Source: Streptomyces rubellomurinus
Lineage (GTDB): Bacteria > Actinomycetota > Actinomycetes > Streptomycetales > Streptomycetaceae
NCBI RefSeq assembly: GCF_000961885.1
Contig: NZ_JZKH01000057.1
Coordinates: 1 to 50,683, forward strand
Reading direction: 5' to 3'
Length of the DNA: 50,683 nucleotides
The stretch's first letter is position 1, and the number at the start of each line of letters is the position of its first letter. The notes beneath the pieces are model-generated. The model was not told where the DNA came from. It saw only the letters and a list, made by a program, of their open reading frames with translations, and made no database searches. Of this stretch, positions 1-8,890 are shown one piece after another. Made by a program: the position numbers and the translations under genes.

Positions 1-392
1 CCGACGGCCAGGACCCCGCCGACCGCACGGACCCCGCCGACCGCACGGACCCCGCCGACCGCACGGACCCCGCCGACCGCACGGACCCCGCCGACCTCGC
101 CGACCTCGACGCGTTCCTGCGGCTCAGTGCCGAGCTGACCGGCTTCGACGTGCCCGAGCTGCGCGCCACCGGCCTGGCCGCCGAGCACCACCGCACCGCG
201 CTCGCCCACCCCGCCCGCGACGAGCGGGCACTGCTCCACCTCTGGTACGTCGGCTCCTGGCCCGGCGAGCCGCCCACCTCCCTCCGCGCCCACGACCAGG
301 CCCTGGTCTGGCGGACCTTCCGCGCCGACCCGCCCGGGGCCGCCGCCCCCGGACACGGCAGCTGGGCCGAGGCACCCCGGGAGGAGCGATGA
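1..392 (+). CDS. Small subunit of a GMC-type dehydrogenase (3' part only)
   Basis: The frame is open from base 3 to the TGA at 390-392; the start lies outside the window. The visible part opens with a low-complexity linker made of four perfect 18-bp repeats (12-83, each encoding DPADRT) plus a partial fifth. A helical domain follows, with LLHLWYVGSWPGE and HDQALVWRTF near its end. Those segments resemble the C-terminal part of the small subunit that accompanies FAD sorbitol/gluconate-type dehydrogenases; this family call is from memory. The stop overlaps the next start as ATGA, so the pair is translationally coupled, which fits a small/large subunit complex. Secretion cannot be judged without the N-terminus. 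Confidence 0.6.
   Translation, partial: DGQDPADRTDPADRTDPADRTDPADRTDPADLADLDAFLRLSAELTGFDVPELRATGLAAEHHRTALAHPARDERALLHLWYVGSWPGEPPTSLRAHDQALVWRTFRADPPGAAAPGHGSWAEAPREER
12..95 (+). repeat. 18-bp in-frame tandem repeat (4 copies plus 12 bp)
   Basis: Units at 12-29, 30-47, 48-65 and 66-83 are identical (GACCCCGCCGACCGCACG), followed by a truncated copy at 84-95. They encode an Asp/Pro/Arg-rich linker in the small-subunit gene. Exact identity at all positions suggests recent expansion. Confidence 0.95.
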
Positions 393-2209
393 GCGCCCAA
401 CCGCGGGCCCCGCGCTGGGACGCCGTCGTGGTCGGCGCGGGCTTCGCCGGCTCGCTGGTCGCCGAACGCCTCGGCGCCCGCGGCTGGCGGGTGCTCGTCC
501 TGGAAGCCGGCCGCACCGTGCCGCCCGCCGCCGAGACCGCCGCCGCCCTGCGCGCCGCCGGCGGCGGCCCGCCCACCTCGCCCTACCCGCACCACCCCGA
601 CGCCCCCTCGCCCGACGTCACCGACCTGACCGGCCTCCCGGACGGCGGCTTCACCGCCACCGGGCACCTCGCCCAGTACGGCCCGCTGCCGTACGCCAGC
701 GGTTACCTGCGCGCCAACGGCGGCACCGGACTGCTCTGGACCGGCCTCGCCCCGCGCATGCACCCCGAGGACTTCCGCACCGGCACCCTCGGGCAGGGCC
801 GCGACTGGCCGATCGGCTACGCCGACCTGGAACCGTACTACCGGGAGGCGGAACGGGAGTTGGGCGTCGCCGCGGACGCCGACGAACAGCGCCGCGCGGT
901 CGGGCTCCCGATCCCCGACGACTACGACTTCCCCATGCGGGCCGTCCCGGCCAGCCACCTCGACCGGCAGGTCGCCCACGCCCTCGACGGCCGCACCGTC
1001 CACGACCCCGCCATGCCCGCCCCCGCCCGACTCGCCGTCACCGCCACCCCGCACGCCCGCAACGGCCTGCCCACCCGGCCCGGTGACGCCGTACCCGGGC
1101 CGCCCTGCGCGGGCAGCGCCAGCTGCGTGCCGGTCTGCCCGACCGGCGCCAAGTACACCCCGCTGCGCACCCAGGCCCGCTGGGCGGCGGGCGTGGAACT
1201 GCGCACCGAGGCCGTGGTCAGCCGGGTCCTCGCCGACCCGGCGACCGGGCGGGCCACCGAGGTCGAGTACCTGGCCGGCGGCACCCGCCACCGGGCGGCG
1301 GCGGACCTCGTGGTGCTGGCCGCGCACGCGATCGAGAACGCCCGGCTGCTGCTGCTCTCCGGCCTCGCCAACCGCAGCGACCAGGTCGGCCGCAACCTGA
1401 TGGACCACCCGGCCCTGCTCACCTGGGGCCTGATGCCCCGACCGGTCGGCCCCTACCGGGGGCCCGGCTCCACCAGCGGCCTGGAGGCCTTCCGCTTCGG
1501 CCCGGCCCGCGGCCGCCGGGCGCCGTTCCGGATCGAGATCGGCAACTGGGGCTGGTCCTGGGCCGGCGGCACACCCGGGGCCGTGGCCGCCGCGCTGGTC
1601 GCCACCGGCCTGCGCGGCAAGGAGCTGCGCGAGCGGCTCGGCGACCGGATCGGCCGCCAGTTCTCGCTCCAGTTCGAGCTGGAACAGCCCGCCGACCCGG
1701 CCAACCGGGTCACCCTCGACCCGACGCGGCGCGACCCGCTCGGGCTGCCGAGCCCGGCCGTCCGCTACGACCTGGACGAGTACGTCCGCGAGGGCATGGC
1801 CTCCGCCCGCGCCGTCTCCGACCAGCTGTTCGCCCTGCTCGGCGCCGAGGACCACACCGCCTACCCCGCAGGGCCGGGCTGGCCCGGCCGGCTCGAACAC
1901 CGGGGCGTCGCCTACGGCTACCGGGGTGCCGGCCACGCCGGCGGCACCCACGTGATGGGCAGCTCGCCCGGCACCTCGGTGGTCGACCACTGGCAGCGCA
2001 GCTGGGACCACCCCAACCTGTACGCGGTCGGCTGCGGCTCGATGCCCTCCCTCGGCACCTCCAACCCCTCGCTCACCATGGCCGCCCTCGCGCTGCGCAG
2101 CGCCGAGCGGATGGACCGGGACCTGCGGGAGCTGCACCGGCCCGCCGCGCCCACGCCCTTTGCTTCCCCCCGACCTTCGGAGACGCCATGCCCCTCGGAG
2201 ACGCCATGA
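389..2209 (+). CDS. GMC family oxidoreductase with 3Fe-4S-type cysteine motif
   Basis: This 606-residue flavoenzyme of the glucose-methanol-choline family probably oxidises a sugar or alcohol. The N-terminal FAD-binding motif is VVVGAGFAGSLVAERLG (about residues 12-28), and the C-terminal GMC domain contains HVMGSSPGTSVVD and NPSLTMAALALRSAE. Cys240, Cys246 and Cys250 form C-x5-C-x3-C. In the catalytic subunit of bacterial FAD glucose dehydrogenase this spacing binds a 3Fe-4S cluster that passes electrons to a cytochrome subunit. The ATG at 389 overlaps the upstream TGA. The last residues (PSETPCPSETP) come from a short duplication that also duplicates the next gene's start. The substrate cannot be read from sequence. 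Confidence 0.9.
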   Translation: MSAQPRAPRWDAVVVGAGFAGSLVAERLGARGWRVLVLEAGRTVPPAAETAAALRAAGGGPPTSPYPHHPDAPSPDVTDLTGLPDGGFTATGHLAQYGPLPYASGYLRANGGTGLLWTGLAPRMHPEDFRTGTLGQGRDWPIGYADLEPYYREAERELGVAADADEQRRAVGLPIPDDYDFPMRAVPASHLDRQVAHALDGRTVHDPAMPAPARLAVTATPHARNGLPTRPGDAVPGPPCAGSASCVPVCPTGAKYTPLRTQARWAAGVELRTEAVVSRVLADPATGRATEVEYLAGGTRHRAAADLVVLAAHAIENARLLLLSGLANRSDQVGRNLMDHPALLTWGLMPRPVGPYRGPGSTSGLEAFRFGPARGRRAPFRIEIGNWGWSWAGGTPGAVAAALVATGLRGKELRERLGDRIGRQFSLQFELEQPADPANRVTLDPTRRDPLGLPSPAVRYDLDEYVREGMASARAVSDQLFALLGAEDHTAYPAGPGWPGRLEHRGVAYGYRGAGHAGGTHVMGSSPGTSVVDHWQRSWDHPNLYAVGCGSMPSLGTSNPSLTMAALALRSAERMDRDLRELHRPAAPTPFASPRPSETPCPSETP

Positions 2210-3048
2210 CCGGCCTGCCGCTGCCGCCCGTACCGGAGCCCTACCACCTGCCGTTCCACTACGGCGCGCTGCACAACATCGGCGTCGACTACCTGGTCGA
2301 GCCGCAGCGGGCCCGCGACCTGCTCGCCAAGCGCCACCCCGGCCTGGTCGCGGCCGTGTTCGACGGCGCGGCCTGCGTCTCCCTCAACTACCAGCTCTAC
2401 TTCGCCCAGTACCCGGGCGGCGGCGGGGTCACCGAGGAGCTGGAGATCAACCTGATCGCCCACCCGGCGTTCGCCGAGGAGCGGATCCCGGCCCTCGACT
2501 ACCGCCAGTACGCCCGGGGCCACGACCAGACCAAACTGCTCGGCATCGCCCGGCTGCACGTGCTCTGCGACAACCCGCTCGCCATCGACGCCGGCCGCCG
2601 CCTGTACGCCGAGCCCAAGCACCCCGGCTGGTTCGAGACCACCCTGCCCTCGCTCAACGCCGCCGCCGTGCACGAGCGTTGGTCGGTCTCCTGCCGCCGG
2701 GCGAGCCTCGGGGCGGACGGCCTCACCCGGCACGACGAGAAACTGCTCGCCCTCGACGTCGACTTGACCGGCCTCACCCCCGAGGCCGTCACCAACACCC
2801 CGATCACCGGCTACGGCACCGACGACGAGGGCCGGCTGCTCGCCGGGCCGCTCAACGTCTACCAGCCGTACCGCTCCTACCCGTTGGACGACCGCACGGC
2901 CGGTCGCGTCCGCCTCGACCTCGGCAACCCCGCCGAGGAGCCGGCCCGCGACCTCGCCCACCTGATCGCCGACGCCCCGGCGGTCGGCGTCTGGACCTAC
3001 CAGTCCGCGCCCGTCGCCGCCCACAACCGGGCGTACTACGTGCGCTGA
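2188..3048 (+). CDS. Acetoacetate-decarboxylase-like protein
   Basis: This protein of about 280 residues is read in a different frame across the end of the GMC gene. It has no signal peptide or membrane segment. The segment around AACVSLNYQLYFAQYP, then LEINLIAHPAF and YAEPKHPGWFETTLPSLN, is reminiscent of acetoacetate decarboxylase-like folds, but I see no certain catalytic lysine motif, so the family call is tentative. Two starts compete. ATG 2188 and ATG 2206 each follow the same CGGAGACGCC sequence, and the second forms an ATGA overlap with the GMC stop. The second may be the true start because the upstream junction uses the same arrangement. It is probably cotranscribed with the dehydrogenase. 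Confidence 0.6.
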   Translation: MPLGDAMTGLPLPPVPEPYHLPFHYGALHNIGVDYLVEPQRARDLLAKRHPGLVAAVFDGAACVSLNYQLYFAQYPGGGGVTEELEINLIAHPAFAEERIPALDYRQYARGHDQTKLLGIARLHVLCDNPLAIDAGRRLYAEPKHPGWFETTLPSLNAAAVHERWSVSCRRASLGADGLTRHDEKLLALDVDLTGLTPEAVTNTPITGYGTDDEGRLLAGPLNVYQPYRSYPLDDRTAGRVRLDLGNPAEEPARDLAHLIADAPAVGVWTYQSAPVAAHNRAYYVR

Positions 3049-3071
3049 GCCGGGCCCGGCGGCGGGGCCCT

Positions 3072-3572
3072 ATGCTGACGGCCGAGATGGACGGCATCGA
3101 CGGCATGGACGGCATGGACGGCATGGACGACACCGAGGCCCTGAACCACCTGCACACCGGTGCCGACTACCTGCGGCTCGCCGAACGGACCGCCGACCCG
3201 GCGGTGCTCGGCGAACTCGCCCGCCGCGCCGAGTACCCGTTCGTGTGGCAGGCGATCGCCAGGAACGCCGCCGCGCCCACCGAGGCGCTGGCCGCGCTGG
3301 TCGGCCGCCGGAACAGCGACCACAACGACAACCGGCTGACGCACCTGCTCGCCGCGCACCCCGCCGTCACCGGCGCCGCCCTGGACGGGCTGGTCGAGTC
3401 GGTGGCCGCGCTCCTCGCCGAGGGCGAGCGGCCGTACGCGGCGGTGCTGCGGCTGGCCGCCCGGCCGGAGCTGCCCGCCGAGCGGATCCGGGCGCTCGGC
3501 CGGCTCCCGGGCGCCTCCGCCCGGCTGCGCCGCGGCATCACCCGGGCGCTGGCGGCACGAACGGCCGCGTGA
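3072..3572 (+). CDS. Small helical-repeat protein of unknown function
   Basis: A 166-residue protein starting 23 bp after the preceding stop. The N-terminus carries a Met-Asp-Gly repeat (MDGIDGMDGMDGMDD) encoded by repeated ATGGACGGC units at 3087-3127, giving several possible in-frame ATG starts. The rest is Leu/Ala-rich and helical, with phrases such as PAVLGELARRAEYPFVWQAI and ERIRALGRLPG that resemble leucine-rich-repeat-variant/HEAT-like proteins of actinobacteria. No catalytic motif was seen. It ends 3 bp before the convergent methyltransferase stop. Confidence 0.6.
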   Translation: MLTAEMDGIDGMDGMDGMDDTEALNHLHTGADYLRLAERTADPAVLGELARRAEYPFVWQAIARNAAAPTEALAALVGRRNSDHNDNRLTHLLAAHPAVTGAALDGLVESVAALLAEGERPYAAVLRLAARPELPAERIRALGRLPGASARLRRGITRALAARTAA

Positions 3573-3575
3573 GGC

Positions 3576-4454
3576 TCAGGCCCCGGGCGCCGGCCGGGCG
3601 GCGCGGCGTTCGCGCAGGGTGCGCAGCACCCGGCGGGTGGCGCGGGTGGCGACCGGCGGGAGGAGGTCGAGTGCCAGCCGGCGAGGGGCGGAGCGCTGCG
3701 GGGGCAGGACGGGGGCCTTCACCCGGTAGTTGAGCCGCAGCACGCGCGCGCCGGCGATGGTGTCCTCGTCGACCGTGTAGCCCTCGGCCCGCCAGTCCCG
3801 CCGCAGCAGCACCCGGCGGGCGGCTTCGGCGTCGCCCCAGGTGCCGTAGAACTTCATCGGGGTGAGCAGCACCGGCCGCAGCCCGCCGGTGAAGACGGCC
3901 TCCCAGACGGCGGCGGAGACGCCCGGGGTGTGCTCGGAGCGGTAGTCGTCGAGGGCGATCAGGCCGTCCTCGACCAGGGCGGCCCGGGCCACCGCGATGT
4001 CGCCGGCCACGTGCTCGTACAGGTGCGAGGCGTCGACGTGGACGAACCGGCAGCTGCCGGCCGGGATCCGGCCGTCCGCGAGAACGGAGGTCGGCGCCTG
4101 GACGATCGCGGGCAGCTCGCTGTGGAAGGCCAGGTAGTTCGCCTCGAAGGCGCTGCGGGTGAGCGTCCGGCGGTAGGACATCTCCATCTCGGCGGCGTTC
4201 TCGCTGTCCCCGGCCTCGGAGTCGAACAGGTCGCAGACGGTCAGCCGCTCGCCGGGCGCGAGGTGGTCGCCGAGCAGGACGGCGCTGCGGCCGAGGTAGC
4301 TGCCCAGCTCCAGCAGGTCGCCGCTGAGGCCGGCCGCGGTCTGGGCGGCGAGCAGATGGCGGAAGGCGGCCCGGTCGAGGCCGAAGAACCAGCCGGGGAT
4401 GTCGTCCCGCTTCAGCGGGGCGGGCTGGTCGGCCGCGGTCTCTGTGGTGGGCAC
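3576..4454 (-). CDS. Class I SAM-dependent methyltransferase
   Basis: A 292-residue protein. The SAM-binding motif I is LLELGSYLGRSAVLLGDHL, followed by an acidic strand LTVCDLFDSE, then RFVHVDASHLYEHVAGDI and GLIALDDYRSEHTPGV, the pattern of the Methyltransf_24 group that includes O-methyltransferases acting on sugars or small molecules. The C-terminal ~50 residues are basic (RRLALDLLPPVATRATRRVLRTLRERRAARP) and may contact membrane or RNA. It is transcribed in the same direction as the PadR gene but separated by 177 bp. The reverse complement of 4532-4537 reads TATGAT, a plausible -10 box. The substrate is unknown. Confidence 0.85.
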   Translation of the reverse strand: MPTTETAADQPAPLKRDDIPGWFFGLDRAAFRHLLAAQTAAGLSGDLLELGSYLGRSAVLLGDHLAPGERLTVCDLFDSEAGDSENAAEMEMSYRRTLTRSAFEANYLAFHSELPAIVQAPTSVLADGRIPAGSCRFVHVDASHLYEHVAGDIAVARAALVEDGLIALDDYRSEHTPGVSAAVWEAVFTGGLRPVLLTPMKFYGTWGDAEAARRVLLRRDWRAEGYTVDEDTIAGARVLRLNYRVKAPVLPPQRSAPRRLALDLLPPVATRATRRVLRTLRERRAARPAPGA

Positions 4455-4549
4455 GGCAGCCTCCAGGGGTGGGACGGACGCGGAGACGGTGCACGCCGCG
4501 GCGGGTGAGCGCCGAGGTCGTGTGGCGGATCATCATAGCGACGCCGGGC

Positions 4550-4564
4550 CCTGGTGGGACCAGG
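4550..4564. promoter_or_regulatory. Small dyad upstream of the methyltransferase -10
   Basis: CCTGGT-GGG-ACCAGG is a perfect 6-bp dyad with a 3-bp centre. It sits just upstream of the TATGAT-like -10 (4532-4537, minus strand) in the 177-bp gap between padR and the methyltransferase gene. It could be an operator or part of a padR terminator. The gap also holds AACCGTTCGG repeated once near 4610-4620. Confidence 0.3.
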
Positions 4565-4631
4565 TGTCGAACACCGCGGATCCGGGCCGCCCACGGGCTC
4601 GCTCAACCGTTCGGAACCGTTCGCTCCGGGG

Positions 4632-5267
4632 TCACTCCGGCCGGCGTCGGACGGTCGGTTCGAGCTCCGCCGGTTCGAGCTGTGCCGGTTCGAGCGCTGC
4701 CGGTTCGAGCGCCGCGATCGTCTCGGCCAGCCAGGCGCGCTCGGCCGCCGTGGAGGCGCGGGCGACCAACAGCATGCCCCGGCGGAACGGGTTGGGCTCC
4801 GTCTCGGCGCGGACCGGCTCCCCGTCGCCGTCGTAGAAGAAGCTGCTCGGCTCGTCCAGGAAGGCCAGCCGCCGGCGCAGCACCGCGCTCTGGCGGACCG
4901 GGTCGGCGAGGTGGTGGAGGAAGGCGGCGAGCGCGAAGAAGCGGATCTGGTCGGTGATCTCGGCCTGTTCCGGATCGGCCAGCCGCCGCTGGAGCTCGGC
5001 CCGGCCCTCGTCGGTCAGCTCCAGGGTCTGGCGCGGGGCGGCTCCGGTGCCCGGCTCGGTGCGGCGGCGCAGCAGCCCGGCCTTCTCCAGCCGGGTGATG
5101 GCCGGGTAGAGCGCGCCGTCGCTGACCGGGCGGACGTGCCCGGTCAGGCCGGTGATCCGGGACTTCAGCTCGTATCCGTGCAGCGGCTGGTCGTACAGGA
5201 AGCCGAGGATCGCGAGGGTCAGCACGTGCGGAGCCCTTTCGTCGGGTGCGCCGGGGAACGCGATCAT
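4632..5267 (-). CDS. PadR family transcriptional regulator
   Basis: A 211-residue regulator. The N-terminal winged helix is typical of PadR ([41 protein letters not shown]), and a C-terminal helical domain (Vir-like, about residues 90-190) mediates dimerisation. It is divergent from a MATE exporter with a dyad-rich 119-bp intergenic region, the usual layout for a PadR repressor controlling an efflux gene and itself. The extreme C-terminus is a low-complexity tail, [15 protein letters not shown], encoded by four 15-bp repeats. Confidence 0.93.
   Translation of the reverse strand: MIAFPGAPDERAPHVLTLAILGFLYDQPLHGYELKSRITGLTGHVRPVSDGALYPAITRLEKAGLLRRRTEPGTGAAPRQTLELTDEGRAELQRRLADPEQAEITDQIRFFALAAFLHHLADPVRQSAVLRRRLAFLDEPSSFFYDGDGEPVRAETEPNPFRRGMLLVARASTAAERAWLAETIAALEPAALEPAQLEPAELEPTVRRRPE
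4656..4715. repeat. 15-bp tandem repeat in the padR 3' end
   Basis: Four 15-bp units beginning CGGTTCGAGC (4656, 4671, 4686, 4701) differ only in the last five bases. On the minus strand they encode the (A/E)xLEP tail of PadR. The invariant decamer within variable units suggests slippage expansion followed by drift. Confidence 0.9.
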
Positions 5268-5313
5268 TTTACCTCTTGCCGATGTGCATCGATTCGATGT
5301 ATCTCATATCGGT

Positions 5314-5332
5314 GTACCTCACTTCGAGGTAC
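5314..5332. promoter_or_regulatory. Probable PadR operator (7-5-7 dyad)
   Basis: GTACCTC-ACTTC-GAGGTAC is a perfect inverted repeat in the padR/MATE intergenic region. PadR proteins bind such dyads. Just upstream (about 5281-5305) lies an AT-richer stretch with ATCGA-T-TCGAT, which may be the core promoter region. Confidence 0.65.
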
Positions 5333-5346
5333 CACGATGCCTCGGC

Positions 5347-5365
5347 GATGCCTCGGCGAGGCATC
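5347..5365. promoter_or_regulatory. Second dyad before the MATE gene
   Basis: GATGCCTC-GGC-GAGGCATC is a perfect 8-bp dyad with a 3-bp spacer. It is preceded by a direct copy of its left arm (GATGCCTCGGC at 5336-5346). It ends 21 bp before the MATE start codon, so it lies in the 5' leader or over the promoter and could be a second operator or an RNA hairpin. Confidence 0.5.
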
Positions 5366-5386
5366 AGCGATCCTCAGGGGGGAACC

Positions 5387-6730
5387 ATGCGCGGACACCT
5401 GCGACGACTGGGCGCACTGGCCGGACCGGTCTACGTCGAACTGCTCTCCGGCGTCCTCGCCACGGTGGTGAGCACCTTCTGGGTGGCCCGCCTCGGCGCC
5501 CCCGCCGTCGCCGCCGTGACCCTGGCCGGCACTGTCGAGAACCTGCTGCTCGGCGTCATCCTGGTCGTCGCCTCCGGCACCAGCATCCGCCTCGCCCGCG
5601 CCCGCGGCGCCGACGACCCCGCCGAGCCCGCCCGGACCACCCGCGCCGCCTGGCGACTCTGCGCCGCCGCCACGCTCGCCCTCGCCCTGCCCGGCTACCT
5701 GCTGCGCCACCAGCTCGCCGACACCTTCCTCGACGGCCGGGCCGCCGCCCTCGCCGCCGACTACTTCGCCGTCGCCCTGCCCGCCCTCGGGCTCTTCTTC
5801 GGGCAGCGCGTCGCCGACGAGCTCTTCAAGGGCGCGGGCGACACCCGCACCCCCATGCGGATCGCCCTGCTCTCCAACGCCCTGCTGCTCCTCCTCGACC
5901 CGCTGCTCGTCCTCGGCCCCGGGCCGCTGCCCGCCCTCGGAGTCACCGGCGCGGCGCTGGCGCTGACCGGCGCCCGGGCGATCGCCTTCGCCGTCACCCT
6001 GCGGCTGCGGCCCCGCACGGTTCCCGCGGCCGGCGGCGCGCCCACCGGAGTCGGCGCCGCGGCCGGACGGATCCTGCGCGCCGGGCTGCCGTTCGGCCTG
6101 GACTTCACCGTCCGGATGGCCGTCGGCACCGCCCAACTCGCCCTGACCGCGGGCTTCGGCGTCGCGGCGGTCGCCGGGTACGGGGTCGGCTACCGGCTGC
6201 TGCTCGTCGCCACCATGGCCTTCTACGCGCTGCGCCAGGCCGCCGCGATCGAGTCCGCCCGCCTCGGCGGCGCTGGCGCGAGCGGGGCGTTGCGCGAGCT
6301 GCACCGGGCCGTGGGCCGGTCGGCCGCGCTGACCGGGGCCGTCGCGGCCCTCCTCGCCGCGACGGCCGCCGGGCCGCTGACGGCGCAGTTCACGAGCGAC
6401 CGGGCGGTGGCCGGGCAGTCGGAGACCTTCCTGCGGACGGCGGCGCTCTACCTGCTGCCGTACGCGCTGGTGGTCGCGCTCGGCGGCGTGTACCAGGGGG
6501 CGGGCGCCGGGCGGCCCGTGGTGGTCTCCGTCCTGCTCGGGCTCGGCGCCCAACTCGCCGCCTCGGTGGGCCTGTCGGGGCCGCTGGGCGTGGTCGGCGT
6601 GTGGACGGGGCCGGCGGTGGGGGCGGTCGTGCAGCTGACGGCGCTGATGCTGCTCGGGCGCGGCGCGATCGGCGACCGGTCGACGCCGCATCGGGCCGTG
6701 CGGCCGCAGCACGAGGGTGCCGCCCGATAG
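5387..6730 (+). CDS. MATE family efflux transporter
   Basis: A 447-residue integral membrane protein with about 12 hydrophobic segments. MATE-like features include [24 protein letters not shown] at the N-terminus and the internal repeat with [20 protein letters not shown]. The family exports cationic drugs or metabolites using Na+ or H+ gradients. The ATG at 5387 follows a strong ribosome site (AGGGGGGA at about 5376-5383). Upstream in-frame codons cross the operator region and are not typical coding sequence. It is divergent from padR, which probably represses it. A perfect terminator follows. Confidence 0.9.
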   Translation: MRGHLRRLGALAGPVYVELLSGVLATVVSTFWVARLGAPAVAAVTLAGTVENLLLGVILVVASGTSIRLARARGADDPAEPARTTRAAWRLCAAATLALALPGYLLRHQLADTFLDGRAAALAADYFAVALPALGLFFGQRVADELFKGAGDTRTPMRIALLSNALLLLLDPLLVLGPGPLPALGVTGAALALTGARAIAFAVTLRLRPRTVPAAGGAPTGVGAAAGRILRAGLPFGLDFTVRMAVGTAQLALTAGFGVAAVAGYGVGYRLLLVATMAFYALRQAAAIESARLGGAGASGALRELHRAVGRSAALTGAVAALLAATAAGPLTAQFTSDRAVAGQSETFLRTAALYLLPYALVVALGGVYQGAGAGRPVVVSVLLGLGAQLAASVGLSGPLGVVGVWTGPAVGAVVQLTALMLLGRGAIGDRSTPHRAVRPQHEGAAR

Positions 6731-6742
6731 CCGGCTGCGCGC

Positions 6743-6772
6743 AGGGCCCGGATCGGTCCGGATCCGGGCCCT
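6743..6772 (+). terminator. Rho-independent-type terminator after the MATE gene
   Basis: A perfect 12-bp stem (AGGGCCCGGATC at 6743-6754, complement at 6761-6772) with a 6-nt loop starts 12 bp after the stop codon. It is followed by CTTCCCCC rather than a T-run, as is usual in this group. Confidence 0.85.
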
Positions 6773-6924
6773 CTTCCCCCTCACCCGCACGGACCCACCC
6801 GCACCGACGGCCCGGTGGTGTGTCGGACCGTCAGCCGGCCCGTGGGGCGTGGCCGCACGTCAACTCGCGGACGGCGGGGAGCAAATCCCGTCGAGGGACC
6901 GGGCATCGTGCCAAGGTGGTCGGC

Positions 6925-7452
6925 ATGCAGACGCTCCCGGACGGGCGGCCGATTCCGCCCCCGCACGCCGATGAACGCGCCATGCTGGAGGCCTGGTTGG
7001 ACTTCCACCGGGCGACGCTCGCGCTCAAGGTCGAGGGCCTGGACGACCGTCAGGTGCGGACGGCCTCGGCCGGGCCCTCGCCGATGACCCTGCTCGGCCT
7101 CGTCCAGCATCTCGCCGAGGTCGAACGCCAGTGGTGCCAGCGGGTGTTCGCCGGCCTCGACGCGCCCGCGCCGCACGGGGACGACGGCCGGAACGGCTTC
7201 GCGCTGACGCCCGACCGCGGCATGGCCGACGCGCTCGCCGAGTGGGACGCGGAGGTCGAACGCGGCCGCGCGCTGATCGCCGACGCCTCGCTCGACGACC
7301 CCGGGCACCTGCTGCCCGAGGACGCGGCCGCGCTCGGCTCCGCGACCGTCTCGCTGCGCTGGATCCTGCTGCACCTGATCGAGGAGTACGCCCGCCACAA
7401 CGGCCACGCCGACCTGCTGCGGGAGGGGATCGACGGGGTCACCGGCGTGTGA
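6925..7452 (+). CDS. DinB / DUF664 family protein
   Basis: A 175-residue four-helix protein of the DinB superfamily. Putative metal-ligand histidines are in [14 protein letters not shown] and [24 protein letters not shown], the latter a signature of the DUF664 mini-DinB proteins. Some DinB-fold proteins are thiol-dependent S-transferases (mycothiol or bacillithiol), but the substrate here is unknown. The ATG at 6925 follows AAGGTGG at 6913-6919. Its 3' end overlaps the convergent MFS gene by 14 bp. Confidence 0.85.
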   Translation: MQTLPDGRPIPPPHADERAMLEAWLDFHRATLALKVEGLDDRQVRTASAGPSPMTLLGLVQHLAEVERQWCQRVFAGLDAPAPHGDDGRNGFALTPDRGMADALAEWDAEVERGRALIADASLDDPGHLLPEDAAALGSATVSLRWILLHLIEEYARHNGHADLLREGIDGVTGV

Positions 7453-8890
7453 GCGCGGGCTGCGCCGCCTCGGCGGGCAGGCGGGCGGCGAGCAGGACGC
7501 CGACCGCTGCGACGGCGGCGAGCGCGGACGCGCCCGGTGCGAGTGCGGCGCCGGGTGCGGTTCGGCCGGCGATGGTGGTGGCCAGGGCGACGCCGAGGGC
7601 CGGGCCGATGTTGAGCACCGTCTGCTGCAGGCCGCCCGCCACCCCGGCCTCGGCGGCGGGGGCGCCCCGGACGATCGCCACGGTGGCGGTGGCCATCACC
7701 GTGCCGAACCCGGCCCCCAGCAGCAGGAAGCAGCCGCCGACCTCGACGGCTCCCGCGCCCGGGCCGAGCCGCGCGATCAGCAGCGCGCCCCCGGTGATCA
7801 GCGACGTCCCCAGCAGCAGGGCGCCGCGCGGGCCCCGGCGCTTCGCCGACGTCGCCGAGGCCGGTGCCGCGAGGACCATCGCCAGGGCCAGCGGCGCCGC
7901 GCGCACGGCGCTGCGCAGCGGGCTCAGGTCGAGCGCGTCCTGCAGGTAGTAGGTGGCGAGGAAGAGCGTGCCGAACAGCGCCGCCGAGGCCGTCAGCAGG
8001 ATGCCGAGCGCCGGGGCCACCGCCGCCGAGCGGAGCAGGTCGAGCGGCAGCAGCGGACGGGCGGCGCGCCGCTCCTGCCGCAGCAGCGCCAGGCCGGACC
8101 CGGCGGAGGCGGCCAGGCCGAGCAGGGTGGTGGCCGACCAGCCGGTGCCCGGCAGGGCGGTGAGCGCGTGCACCAGGCAGGCCAGCGCGAGTGCCAGCAG
8201 GGCCGCGCCCGGCAGGTCGAAGCCGGCGCGGCCGGCCGCCGGTTCGGGCGCTGCCGCCGGGACGGCCAGCGGGCCCCGGGCGAGCAGCCCGGCGGCCGCG
8301 GCCAGCGGGATGCCGAGCAGGAACACCGCCCGCCAGCCCAGGTGGGTGGTCAGCGCACCGCCGACCAGCGGCCCGGCGGCCGCCGCCAGCCCGATCGCGC
8401 TGGTGCGGGCCGCGATCGCGCCGGGCAGCCGCTCGGCGGGCAGCGCGGTGCGCAGCAGGCCCAGGGTGGCGGGCTGCAGCAGGGCGCCGGCCACGCCCTG
8501 GAGGACCCGCAGGGCGATCACCCAGCCGATGCCGGGGGCGAGCGCGATCCCGGCGGAGGCGGCGGCGAAGCCGGCCACCCCGAGGGTGAAGAGGCGCCGG
8601 TGGCCGTAGCGGTCGCCGAGCCGGCCGGCCGGGACCAGCAGGGCGGCGACGGTCAGCAGGTAGCCGGTGCTGGTCCACTGGACGGCGGGGACGGAGGCGT
8701 GCAGGTCGTGCTGGAGGGTGGGCTGGGCGACCGTCAGGACCGTTCCGTCCAGGGCGACGAGGACGGCGCCCGTCACGCTCGCGGCGAGGACCAGCCCGGG
8801 GCGGGGCGCTTGCCGCACCGGGCGGCCGGACGTCACCGGCTGCGCGGGCCCGGCCGGCTGTGCGGGCCGCATCGGCCGTGCGGGCCTCAC
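7439..8890 (-). CDS. MFS exporter, DHA2 (EmrB/QacA) type
   Basis: A major facilitator of about 483 residues. Characteristic segments are [19 protein letters not shown] (early helix), [17 protein letters not shown] (motif A) and a 14-helix profile. It probably uses the proton gradient to export drugs or metabolites. The GTG at 8890-8888 overlaps the TetR stop as GTGA, supporting this start and coupling; an ATG at 8872 is the alternative. It lies directly downstream of its likely regulator in one operon. Confidence 0.88.
   Translation of the reverse strand: MRPARPMRPAQPAGPAQPVTSGRPVRQAPRPGLVLAASVTGAVLVALDGTVLTVAQPTLQHDLHASVPAVQWTSTGYLLTVAALLVPAGRLGDRYGHRRLFTLGVAGFAAASAGIALAPGIGWVIALRVLQGVAGALLQPATLGLLRTALPAERLPGAIAARTSAIGLAAAAGPLVGGALTTHLGWRAVFLLGIPLAAAAGLLARGPLAVPAAAPEPAAGRAGFDLPGAALLALALACLVHALTALPGTGWSATTLLGLAASAGSGLALLRQERRAARPLLPLDLLRSAAVAPALGILLTASAALFGTLFLATYYLQDALDLSPLRSAVRAAPLALAMVLAAPASATSAKRRGPRGALLLGTSLITGGALLIARLGPGAGAVEVGGCFLLLGAGFGTVMATATVAIVRGAPAAEAGVAGGLQQTVLNIGPALGVALATTIAGRTAPGAALAPGASALAAVAAVGVLLAARLPAEAAQPALTRR

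Noticed and set aside
12..95. CRISPR-like short repeats
   Set aside because: There are no spacers. Units are directly adjacent and in frame, so this is a coding tandem repeat.
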